In this document: positions 1 to 7,677 of the stretch, piece by piece
How positions within the stretch are numbered: the stretch's first letter is position 1
How the letters are laid out: each line of letters starts with the position of its first letter
Assembly: GCA_036758285.1 (NCBI GenBank)
Contig: DAIOWV010000032.1
Location: 1-32,596 of the forward strand
DNA: 32,596 nt
Direction of reading: 5' to 3'
DNA from: Taishania sp036758285
GTDB lineage: Bacteria; Bacteroidota; Bacteroidia; Flavobacteriales_D; Crocinitomicaceae
Made by a program: the position numbers and the translations under genes
The notes under the pieces: model-generated
The model's database searches: none
What the model was told of the DNA's origin: nothing
Seen by the model: the letters and a program-made list of their open reading frames with translations, nothing else

Positions 1-2
1 TA

Positions 3-1394
3 AACTCAAAAGCAACAACTCTTTTAAATTTAGGCGATTACGAATACATTCCAAGATTATCTTGGTCAAATGTGAATAATATTTTAATATTACAAACATT
101 GAATCGTCATCAAAATACTGTAAACTATCATAAAGTTGAACAAATCTCAAACAACTGGAAATCAACTGTTTTTTACACCGAAAATTCAAAAACATATATC
201 GACATTGATGACAATCTTATCTTTTTAAAAGATGGAAATTCGATACTTCGCACGAGTGAAAAAGATGGTTATAATCATATTTATAAAATTGATTTTAATG
301 GAGGTGAATTTCAACTAACGAAAGGAAATTGGGATGTAATTGAATTTTGCGGAATTGATAATGAAAATAAGTTCATTTATTACTCAGCCGCTAAAAAAGG
401 AGCAATTCATAAAGGGGTATACAAAACCGATTTAAAAGGCAAAAAACATTTATCAATTAGCTCTGAAACAGGAAGTAACAACAGTGAATTCACACCTGGT
501 ATGAAGTATTTCGTTAAGAATTACAGTAATGCGAATACCCCCCCAGTTTACTCTTTATGCGATAATACAGGTAAAGAAATAACGATGATGGAAAGTAATG
601 TATCTTTAAAAAACATTACGAAAGAATATAATTTTTCTCAAAAAGAATTTGTCACGTTTGACCTAGTAGGACGTTCTTTAAATGGATGGATCATTAAGCC
701 AATTAATTTTGATGATTCAAAAAAATATCCTGTTTACATCAGTATTTATGGCGGTCCAGGAGCAAATACAGTCAGTGACAGCTGGGATTCCAACATAGCT
801 TGGCATCAACTTCTCGCACAACATGGATATATTGTTGTTTCTGTCGACCCAAGAGGGACGATGTTTAGAGGAAAAGAATTTAAAGACGCAACATATTTAC
901 AATTAGGAAAATACGAAACAGAAGACTTTGTTGATGTTGCCAAATTATTACAAACATATAACTATGTTGATGGTGAACGCATTGGTATTCAAGGTTGGAG
1001 TTATGGAGGATTTATGACCTCGTTGGCAATGACAAAAGGAAATGGAATCTTCAAAATGGGTATTGCTGTAGCACCAGTAACAAATTGGAAATACTACGAC
1101 AACATTTATACAGAGCGTTTTATGAGGACCCCACAAGAAAATGAAAAAGGCTACAATGATAATTCTCCAATTAATTTCGCCAATCAATTACAAGGAAAGT
1201 TCTTACTGATTCACGGTTCTGGAGATGACAATGTACATTATCAAAACGCTTTAGAAATGACTAATGCATTAATTGATGCCAATAAACAATTCGATTTTTT
1301 CATTTATCCAAATAGAAATCATGGTATTTATGGCGGAAATACACGTGAACATTTGTTCAACATGATGTTGGATTATGTAAAGAAAAATTTATGA
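3..1394 (+). CDS. Dipeptidyl peptidase IV-like S9 peptidase, 5' end cut by window
   Basis: Serine exopeptidase of family S9B, normally exported, which removes N-terminal dipeptides (often Xaa-Pro) from peptides. The frame is open from base 3, before the first possible start (GTG at 72), so the beginning lies outside the window. About 463 residues are visible, where the family usually has about 720. The first part is the end of the beta-propeller, including the typical SEKDGYNHIY motif. The rest is the alpha/beta-hydrolase domain with YGGPG (oxyanion region) and GWSYGG. The triad is visible: Ser codon at 999, Asp in GDDNVH (codon 1224) and His in NRNHG (codon 1320). The stop lies 4 bp from the stop of the convergent esterase gene. 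The family is certain; the exact specificity needs the N-terminal glutamate motif, which is outside the window. Confidence 0.93.
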   Translation, partial: NSKATTLLNLGDYEYIPRLSWSNVNNILILQTLNRHQNTVNYHKVEQISNNWKSTVFYTENSKTYIDIDDNLIFLKDGNSILRTSEKDGYNHIYKIDFNGGEFQLTKGNWDVIEFCGIDNENKFIYYSAAKKGAIHKGVYKTDLKGKKHLSISSETGSNNSEFTPGMKYFVKNYSNANTPPVYSLCDNTGKEITMMESNVSLKNITKEYNFSQKEFVTFDLVGRSLNGWIIKPINFDDSKKYPVYISIYGGPGANTVSDSWDSNIAWHQLLAQHGYIVVSVDPRGTMFRGKEFKDATYLQLGKYETEDFVDVAKLLQTYNYVDGERIGIQGWSYGGFMTSLAMTKGNGIFKMGIAVAPVTNWKYYDNIYTERFMRTPQENEKGYNDNSPINFANQLQGKFLLIHGSGDDNVHYQNALEMTNALIDANKQFDFFIYPNRNHGIYGGNTREHLFNMMLDYVKKNL

Positions 1395-1398
1395 CGGC

Positions 1399-2274
1399 TC
1401 ATTTTAACCCATCTATAATTTGTCTTAAAGCTTGTTTTGATTCTTTCATTATTGGAAGCAAAGGCCATATATGTGGCATTCCTTTTCCAATTACCAATTC
1501 ATTCGGAACTGATGCTTGAGTCAGTTTTTGATGAAAAATTAGTTGATCAGGAAATGTGATGTCATTTTCTCCAATATAAAGTTCAACATTTGGAAAACCA
1601 TCAAAACCTCCATTTAATGGTGAAATAATTGAATCAGACAGAGAAATATCTTTTGCTGCCATTTGTTTTGCACTCAAAACGCCATTTAAAGAGAGCATTG
1701 GATCAACCTTATCCACTCTTGAAATTTCAGGATTTGACATTGAGGCGTCCATCACTGGAGAAATAAGTATAATTTTTTGAGGTAAATTTTTATTACTAGA
1801 AATTTGTCTTTGAATATGGGTAATAATTAAATTTCCACCAACAGAATCTCCAATAAGTATAACGTTTTGCTGATCGTACTTTTCATAAGCAATGTCAATA
1901 ATTGCATCAATATTTTGAGTAATTTCTTTTATACTTGATTCAGGTGCTTTGGGATAATCACACATCCAAACGGAGAAATTTGTTTTTTCAAATAAAGATT
2001 TCATTGTATCCCAATGATGTTGATTGGGACCAAAAACAAATGCACCTCCATGAACAAAAATCAACAATTTATCAGATTTTGAATTACTCAATTCTACTAC
2101 TGTCGATTTTAATACTTTAAATTTTGTGGCATTCTTCTTAAAAAACGAACCTTTTGGAAATGGTACATCATCATTTCTAAGACTTTTATAATCAATTGGA
2201 GATTGCTTAAACTTTTTCTTCATTCCTTTCAGACGAAGAACTCCAATTACTAAATAATAACTAAAACTTTTCAT
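1399..2274 (-). CDS. Alpha/beta hydrolase, HSL (hormone-sensitive lipase-like) family esterase
   Basis: Probable carboxylesterase or deacetylase of the HSL / steryl-acetyl-hydrolase family, 291 residues. HGGAF at residues 75-79 is the family oxyanion motif. GDSVGG at 142-147 carries the nucleophile Ser144, and His268 in MPHIW closes the triad. The acid is Asp238 or Asp243 in GENDITFPD. The conserved DPML segment after the nucleophile region (191-194) also fits. No convincing signal peptide is seen, although the N-terminus is hydrophobic for about 13 residues before a basic stretch, so weak membrane association is possible. ATG start at 2274. It is a single gene, convergent with the peptidase and divergent from the SpmA-SpmB gene. 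The substrate is unknown. Confidence 0.87.
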   Translation of the reverse strand: MKSFSYYLVIGVLRLKGMKKKFKQSPIDYKSLRNDDVPFPKGSFFKKNATKFKVLKSTVVELSNSKSDKLLIFVHGGAFVFGPNQHHWDTMKSLFEKTNFSVWMCDYPKAPESSIKEITQNIDAIIDIAYEKYDQQNVILIGDSVGGNLIITHIQRQISSNKNLPQKIILISPVMDASMSNPEISRVDKVDPMLSLNGVLSAKQMAAKDISLSDSIISPLNGGFDGFPNVELYIGENDITFPDQLIFHQKLTQASVPNELVIGKGMPHIWPLLPIMKESKQALRQIIDGLK

Positions 2275-2482
2275 AATCTTCTAATATAATGAAATTTTGG
2301 AACATTCATTAATTTAAAACAAAAACACCTGTAAAACAAATGATTAATTAAATATATCTATATTTTTAGTTTAATCAAGTTTATAATTACTTATCGAAAA
2401 CAATGACTTTTTCAAAAAAGTTGTGTTTATAGTTTTTTGAAATCTGGCAAGACTTACAGATAATAATCTTGATATTAGTAGA

Positions 2483-3721
2483 ATGTTATTAAATAGAATC
2501 TTTATCGGAATGTTTATAATTCCATTTATTGTTGCACTTTGCAAATTAATATTCTGGGCAGATGTAAACATTTTTGACAACATGGTTAAGTCTTTGTTTG
2601 ACGCAGCAAAAAATGGGTTTGAATTCTCATTATTTTTGACTGGAGCTTTGTGTTTATGGATGGGGATTATGAAAATCGGAGAAGAAGGAGGTGCTGTAAA
2701 GTTACTTTCTAAGGCAGTTTCTCCCCTATTTACAAGGCTTTTCCCTGAAATACCTAAAGATCATCCTGCAGTTGGTTCAATCATGATGAATTTTAGTGCA
2801 AATATGTTAGGTTTAGACAATGCTGCCACACCAATAGGATTAAAAGCAATGAAAGAAATGCAAGAACTCAATCCTAATAAAGAGAGAGCCTCAAATGCAC
2901 AAATTATGTTTTTGGTCATTAATACAGCTGGATTAACAGTAATCCCTGTTTCAATTTTAGCATTTCGATCAGCGGCAGGTTCTCTAAATCCTTCAGAAGT
3001 ATTTATCCCCATTTTATTTACAACATTTTTCACAGTGATTTTTGGGATATTGATCGTAGCAATAAAACAACGAATCAATTTATTCAACAAAGTAATTCTT
3101 GCTTATTTGGGGGGAATGTCTGCACTTGTAATTGGACTATTGTTTTTCATCATTAAAAACCCTCAATACACTGAATTAATATCAAAAGTTGGAGGAAATA
3201 TGTTTCTTTTAGGAATAATTGTATTATTCATATCATTAGCAATGAGAAAAAAAGTGAATGTATATGATTCTTTTATAGAAGGAGCTAAAGGAGGCTTTCA
3301 GGTAGCAATAAACATTATACCTTATTTAGTTGCTATCCTAGTTGCTATTTCACTTTTGAGATCATCAGGTTCATTAGATGCTTTTCAAGATGGAATAAAA
3401 TGGTGTTTACATACTTTTGGTATTTATGCTGATTCTGTCGTTGACGCACTTCCAGTTGCTTACATGAAAACTTTCAGTGGATCAGGAGCTAGAGGATTAA
3501 TGCTTGAAATATTTGATACTTATGGTGTTGACTCTTTCACAGGAAAACTTGCAGCAACGTTTCAAGGAAGTACTGAAACAACATTTTATGTATTGGCTGT
3601 CTATTTTGGTTCAGTCAAAGTGACAAATACCAGATATGCTGCAGGTGCCGGATTACTAACAGATGTAATTGGTGCTATTATAGGTATAATTATTGCACTC
3701 ATATTTTTTAAATACATGTAA
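2483..3721 (+). CDS. Fused SpmA-SpmB (spore maturation A/B) membrane protein
   Basis: Integral membrane protein of 412 residues. About the first 200 residues match SpmA (GALCLWMGIMKI, then the MNFSANMLGLDNAATP region) and the remainder matches SpmB (IIPYLVAILVAISLLRSSG, FSGSGARG, QGSTETTFYVLAVYFG). Both halves carry the nucleoside-recognition Gate domain and several hydrophobic helices. In Bacillus the two are separate proteins needed for spore core dehydration. Bacteroidota do not sporulate and keep them as one chain, so here it is better regarded as a membrane transporter or gate of unknown substrate. ATG start at 2483. The next gene starts 2 bp after the stop, so the two are co-transcribed. 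Confidence 0.9.
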   Translation: MLLNRIFIGMFIIPFIVALCKLIFWADVNIFDNMVKSLFDAAKNGFEFSLFLTGALCLWMGIMKIGEEGGAVKLLSKAVSPLFTRLFPEIPKDHPAVGSIMMNFSANMLGLDNAATPIGLKAMKEMQELNPNKERASNAQIMFLVINTAGLTVIPVSILAFRSAAGSLNPSEVFIPILFTTFFTVIFGILIVAIKQRINLFNKVILAYLGGMSALVIGLLFFIIKNPQYTELISKVGGNMFLLGIIVLFISLAMRKKVNVYDSFIEGAKGGFQVAINIIPYLVAILVAISLLRSSGSLDAFQDGIKWCLHTFGIYADSVVDALPVAYMKTFSGSGARGLMLEIFDTYGVDSFTGKLAATFQGSTETTFYVLAVYFGSVKVTNTRYAAGAGLLTDVIGAIIGIIIALIFFKYM

Positions 3722-3723
3722 AT

Positions 3724-4209
3724 ATGTTCGGATTATTCAAAAAAAAGCAAACTAGACAAGTTACTGTTGACCAATTAAAGGTAACACATTTGAAATCTAT
3801 TGATTACGAACCAAAAATTATACTTGCCTGGGCTAAAGCAGTTAAAGGAAATACTGATTTAACCAATTGGCTAAAAGACAATGGATATCTTGAGCTTTAC
3901 ATGGCAACCCAAGCAATTTATTTGAAAGACGAAGCTAGAAACTGGCTAACCCAAAATGGCTATGCACATTTAATGGCTTTTATCAATGCTGCTGAAGGAA
4001 ATGAATCTGCTCAAAAATGGCTTTCAATACACGGTATGGACTTGTTGTACCACATGGCATTAGCGATTGAGCACGATCAGGACAGTTGGAAATGGATACA
4101 AGATAATTCTTCTCAAGATATTTTTTTATTGACAAAATCAATTAGAGAAGTGAAAGACATGATAGAAGAGAACCACAATGATATACACAGCTTCGGAAAA
4201 GATGCCTAA
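3724..4209 (+). CDS. Small protein of four 25-residue tryptophan repeats, function unknown
   Basis: A 161-residue protein without signal peptide or membrane segment, in the same operon as the SpmA-SpmB fusion (2 bp apart). From about residue 34 it is built of tandem repeats: tryptophans at 49, 74, 99 and 124 are exactly 25 residues apart. The core is close to WL-x-x-NGY-x-x-L followed by an acidic and alanine-rich turn (KDEARN, GNESAQK). A half-unit precedes the first repeat. This looks like a short alpha-helical solenoid that could bind a partner, perhaps its membrane-protein neighbour. The N-terminus is basic (FKKKQTR). No known family is recognised with confidence. Its stop abuts the stop of the convergent DUF2279 gene with no base between. 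Confidence 0.8.
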   Translation: MFGLFKKKQTRQVTVDQLKVTHLKSIDYEPKIILAWAKAVKGNTDLTNWLKDNGYLELYMATQAIYLKDEARNWLTQNGYAHLMAFINAAEGNESAQKWLSIHGMDLLYHMALAIEHDQDSWKWIQDNSSQDIFLLTKSIREVKDMIEENHNDIHSFGKDA

Positions 4210-5124
4210 TTAAAAATAAAGTAAAGAACCGTTTAATTTCCCATCAGTTAATATTAAAGCAGGAAAAGGTATTTTGATATAATTTAATTGTTTTACAACG
4301 ACTTTTAGCCACTTCTTTTTGATTGGTAGTTGACTAAAATCAACATCCAATGAAAATAAAAATTGACGCTTAGCATTAAAAGTAAGTAAATCTGTTCCTT
4401 GTTGAATAGAAAACGTATTATCCAATCCATGTAATTTACCATCAACACTATAGCCAATAGAGAAACATAACCATTTTGGGAGCTTTAAATCATTAAAAAA
4501 GCTTGTTGGACTTGCACTTAACCAATAAGTTTGTCCATTATAATCTTTTAATAATTTTTCTGAGAACGTTTTTCCTAAAGTCTGAGGTCGATATTGTGGA
4601 TATTCCGTTTGATGATATGAAAATTTCAAAAGAATTCGTTGTTCTTCCCATGTTAATTGTTGCGCTAAAAATATACTTGCTCCTAGTGTATTTGCTCCCA
4701 TATCACTCCAGGAAAACCCCCAATCTTTTCCGGTAGCATCTAACATTTCTAAACTAAAAAGATACCCCATCCCTACTCCAAATCCCATTAGTGCAGCAGG
4801 TTTGTTTTTCCAACCAGCCCAACGATACAAATCATTCGTGAGAATTGCTATTTTATTTGCAGTATAAGTATGACCAGCTTTGTCCATTTGCAACCATTCT
4901 CTAGAATCATCAAAAGAATGCCACTTTGATTTTTCCATCCCACTATACCAAACGCTATGCAATCCGATAATACTACCACTCCAAGCCAAACCTAATCCAG
5001 AAGAAATACCTATCGTTTTGTTATTATTAATTTTATTATCTGAAAAAGAAGCAATAGAATCATTTTGCGCAAAGAGATTTGTAAAGGTCAAACAGATAAA
5101 ACTTATGAAAATTCTAAAACTCAC
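4210..5124 (-). CDS. DUF2279 (YfiM-like) exported protein
   Basis: A 304-residue exported protein. The N-terminus (MSFRIFISFICLTFTNLFAQ) is a signal peptide ending in the FAQ cleavage site common in Flavobacteriia. The central part carries the DUF2279 signature: DKAGHTYTANKIA at about 80-92, glycine-rich GFGVGMGYLFSLEMLD, and WGFSWSDMGANTLGA. The last 100 residues look like beta strands and could sit in or at the outer membrane. The start is GTG at 5124; no in-frame ATG gives an intact signal peptide. The gene follows the terminator at 5178-5202 and stands alone on this strand. DUF2279 proteins are predicted periplasmic or outer-membrane proteins of unknown role. Confidence 0.8.
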   Translation of the reverse strand: MSFRIFISFICLTFTNLFAQNDSIASFSDNKINNNKTIGISSGLGLAWSGSIIGLHSVWYSGMEKSKWHSFDDSREWLQMDKAGHTYTANKIAILTNDLYRWAGWKNKPAALMGFGVGMGYLFSLEMLDATGKDWGFSWSDMGANTLGASIFLAQQLTWEEQRILLKFSYHQTEYPQYRPQTLGKTFSEKLLKDYNGQTYWLSASPTSFFNDLKLPKWLCFSIGYSVDGKLHGLDNTFSIQQGTDLLTFNAKRQFLFSLDVDFSQLPIKKKWLKVVVKQLNYIKIPFPALILTDGKLNGSLLYF

Positions 5125-5177
5125 AATGCAAAATTTACGGTAGTAATATATACTTAATTCATTATTTGAAAATAAAA

Positions 5178-5202
5178 AATGCCCATTCTAAAAATGGGCA
5201 TT
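5178..5202 (-). terminator. Rho-independent terminator after the comA-like gene
   Basis: A perfect 9-bp stem (5178-5186 with 5194-5202) encloses a 7-base loop and is followed on the minus strand by a T-rich run (5177 downward). It lies 17 bp past the stop of the ComA-like gene and ends the TPR-ComA transcription unit before the DUF2279 gene. Confidence 0.9.
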
Positions 5203-5218
5203 AAGAAAATTCTGTTAA

Positions 5219-6055
5219 TTAATTATCTTCTTCTTCGCTCTCCATCTGAGCAATTTCGTCTTCATCATTCACTTGTTTAAGACGATCAGCATAATCTTTC
5301 GGTAAAAATTCAAAAAATGTATCACCTCTTAATCCTAATCTTAAACATTCTAAAGGAATCATATCGTTTGGTGCAATATTTCCCAGGTTCACTTCAGCTC
5401 CAAACAATTTGATAAACCATACTTGTTGATTTTTAATTGGAGCTTCCCATAAAATATCTTCTGGTTTAATCTTAGCTATGATCTTATTGATCAAAAAAGT
5501 ATGAGCAGTACCATTAGGGCGAAAAACCCCAACATTACCTGCTTCCCTACCTTCAGCAATCACTTTCCAAGAACCAGCTTCTAACTCTTTACTCATCATT
5601 TTAATCCAACGTGGAGGAGAAATGAGAATTCCCGAATCCTTTGAACCAACTTCAGACAAAACAGTCCTTTCTTTAGATAATTGATGAATTAACTCACATT
5701 TTTCATCGTGATTGATAATAATTGAACCATCAGAAATTTCCAATAAATCCATATTATACTTATCCAAAACACGCAAGTAGTCATCAACCTTTCCTCTTGA
5801 ATAAAAAGCTTCAAATAAAGTTCCTCCAAAATATGGGCGAATATTCGCTTCTTTATAAAGTGCTAATTTTTTATCTAAATCATTCGTTACATAAGCTGTT
5901 CCAAATCCAAATTTCACTAAATCTGTCAAATGTGCATTTGCTTGAATAAAAGACACTGTGTCATTAACACTCAATCCTTTATCCATCATCATTGTTACCC
6001 CTTTGTTTCTCGGTTTAGCCGATCTTTCAGGAATAAATGGTAATTCAAAATTCAT
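5219..6055 (-). CDS. ComA-family phosphosulfolactate synthase
   Basis: A 278-residue member of the ComA family (phosphosulfolactate synthase), which adds sulfite to phosphoenolpyruvate to give (R)-phosphosulfolactate. In methanogens this is the first step of coenzyme M synthesis; in bacteria it can feed sulfolactate. Family signatures seen are RSAKPRNKGVTMMMDKG at 12-28, DLVKFGFGTA, the GGTLFEAF segment, LLEISDGS, and VIAEGREAGNVGVF. ATG start at 6055, 8 bp after the TPR gene stop, so the two form an operon closed by the terminator at 5178-5202. The C-terminal tail is acidic and probably disordered. The fold and family are clear. The reaction in Bacteroidota is inferred; a link to sulfolactate or sulfonolipid metabolism is possible but is not shown by anything nearby. 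Confidence 0.88.
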   Translation of the reverse strand: MNFELPFIPERSAKPRNKGVTMMMDKGLSVNDTVSFIQANAHLTDLVKFGFGTAYVTNDLDKKLALYKEANIRPYFGGTLFEAFYSRGKVDDYLRVLDKYNMDLLEISDGSIIINHDEKCELIHQLSKERTVLSEVGSKDSGILISPPRWIKMMSKELEAGSWKVIAEGREAGNVGVFRPNGTAHTFLINKIIAKIKPEDILWEAPIKNQQVWFIKLFGAEVNLGNIAPNDMIPLECLRLGLRGDTFFEFLPKDYADRLKQVNDEDEIAQMESEEEDN

Positions 6056-6063
6056 TGTTTTAT

Positions 6064-7539
6064 TTATTTATCTGTCAAATGTATAAATTCACTTACTTGA
6101 AGTAAACTACTATTAATTTCAAAAATATCTTTTGTACCCTTTTTATTTGGAAGATCTATTTTGATATGANNNNNNNNNNGAGCACTCTTTGGGTTCCAAA
6201 GTTTAGTAATACTGTTGTTCCAATGGGTGGAACAACTTCTCGCAATTGACTCTTCTTCTCTTCCTAATTTCCACAACTGGCTTACAATCAATAAATCTAA
6301 CGATTCATTTGTACCATAATCAATTGAAAAATTTTGCAAAAATAAAAGAATTTCATTTTCGGAAGTTATTTTTGCCATTAATTGGACATAACCTCTTAAG
6401 CAATCTTCATCTGTACTATCTAATTCTAATGATTTTTCATAGTTTTCAACAGCCAAATCGATTAATTCAACTTTTTCATAAGCACCAGCCAAAACATGAT
6501 AAATACCAGAATTATTTGGATCTAACTCTAATGCTTTAATTATCAATGTAATTCCTTCTTGTGTATTCCCTTTCAGGTCTTCAACAATTCCTAATCCTAA
6601 CCAAGCATCAGGTAGTAAAGGAGCTAAATCTAAGCTACTTCTGTAATAAAATTCAGCAGATTCTAACTCACCAAGTTGCTCAAAACATTCACCAATATAA
6701 CATAACGCCATTGGATCATCGCCATCGAGTTCCATACATTTTTGAAAAGATTCGATTGCTTGTTTAAAATCGTCTTTCCCCATAAATGCATTACCTAGGT
6801 TGAAAAAAACCGGACCAAAATCTTCATTAATTACAATACAATATTCATATGCTTCAATTGCTTTATCGTAATCTTCAATTTTTGAAAATGCATTTCCAAG
6901 ATTGTACCAAGCGGTAAATGAATATGGATTTTCATCAATAAAGTCAGAATAACACTTAATTGCTTGTTTAAAATCCCCTAACTGGTCGTAACAGTAAGCA
7001 ATTTCATAAATTGCACCTTCATTTTTAGGATTAATTCGAATTGCTTCATGTAATACTTTTAATGCCCCATTAAAATCGCGAAGTGCTTGATATTCCATTG
7101 CTAAGTCAAGGAAAATCTCATCTCTATCTTCTTGCTCCTCAGCTAATCGAAGTGCCTCATTAAAAAACTTAATTGCACTTTTATGATCTCTTAGTTGGCT
7201 GAAAATAGAAGCTTTAGTCAACATTAATTCTGTTGAACCAAATTCTAATTTTTCTACACTTGTAAGTAAATTTAACGCTTCTTTAAGTTGCCCCATTGCA
7301 GACATAGCTTGAGCCTTTCTAATCGTAAAAACAGAATTATATGAAAACTGTCCACGAGCATAATCAGCAGCTTGATTTGCCTTTGTATACTGACTATTAA
7401 TCAAATAATGATCAATTAGGAACTCCAATCGATCGCTATCGACGAATCCCATCTCCCCTCCTTTTAGATATTTCTCAAAATTTGCAATATCTTCATTCAG
7501 GTTTACTTCGAAATAATCTTCTTCTTCGCTGTCAAACAT
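6064..7539 (-). CDS. Tetratricopeptide-repeat protein (contains an assembly gap)
   Basis: A cytoplasmic protein of roughly 490 residues with an acidic N-terminus (MFDSEEEDYF) followed by about ten tandem 34-residue TPR units between about residues 45 and 400. Clear TPR segments include AWYNLGNAFSKIEDYDKAIE and VFFNLGNAFMGKDDFKQAIE. It is a protein-protein interaction scaffold with no catalytic domain. The gap of ten N at 6170-6179 falls in the C-terminal part. The end after it (IFEINSSLLQVSEFIHLTDK) looks like a natural C-terminus for this kind of protein. The roughly 20 residues before the gap (around CSTHWNNSI) do not look like TPR, so the exact C-terminal sequence is unreliable. Same operon as the ComA-like gene. 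ATG start at 7539. Confidence 0.85.
   Translation of the reverse strand: MFDSEEEDYFEVNLNEDIANFEKYLKGGEMGFVDSDRLEFLIDHYLINSQYTKANQAADYARGQFSYNSVFTIRKAQAMSAMGQLKEALNLLTSVEKLEFGSTELMLTKASIFSQLRDHKSAIKFFNEALRLAEEQEDRDEIFLDLAMEYQALRDFNGALKVLHEAIRINPKNEGAIYEIAYCYDQLGDFKQAIKCYSDFIDENPYSFTAWYNLGNAFSKIEDYDKAIEAYEYCIVINEDFGPVFFNLGNAFMGKDDFKQAIESFQKCMELDGDDPMALCYIGECFEQLGELESAEFYYRSSLDLAPLLPDAWLGLGIVEDLKGNTQEGITLIIKALELDPNNSGIYHVLAGAYEKVELIDLAVENYEKSLELDSTDEDCLRGYVQLMAKITSENEILLFLQNFSIDYGTNESLDLLIVSQLWKLGREEESIARSCSTHWNNSITKLWNPKSAXXXXHIKIDLPNKKGTKDIFEINSSLLQVSEFIHLTDK
6170..6179. other. Assembly gap (10 N) inside the TPR gene
   Basis: Ten undetermined bases. The reading frame stays open across them, but the true length of the missing stretch is unknown. 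A 9-bp inverted repeat (6214-6222 with 6228-6236) lies about 35 bp away and may have caused the break. Confidence 0.97.
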
Positions 7540-7620
7540 ATTGATTAAATTAAGGTAATATAAATATACAAAAAATTAATATTAACTAATACCAATATTA
7601 TTTTCTTATAAAATAAAAAA

Positions 7621-7660
7621 AGCACTTTTACCCCTATTAATTCATAAGGATAAAAGTGCT
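7621..7660 (-). terminator. Rho-independent terminator after typA
   Basis: A perfect 10-bp stem (7621-7630 with 7651-7660), extended by further partial pairing in the loop, is followed on the minus strand by seven T (7620 downward). It lies 17 bp past the stop of the TypA gene and separates the helicase-TypA unit from the TPR gene. Confidence 0.9.
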
Positions 7661-7677
7661 AATAATTTTATTCTGTT

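Noticed and set aside
2275..2482. Promoter for the divergent esterase and SpmA-SpmB genes
   Set aside because: No TAnnTTTG box with correct spacing was found on either strand; nearest matches (such as TAATCTTG near 2464) have a wrong spacer.
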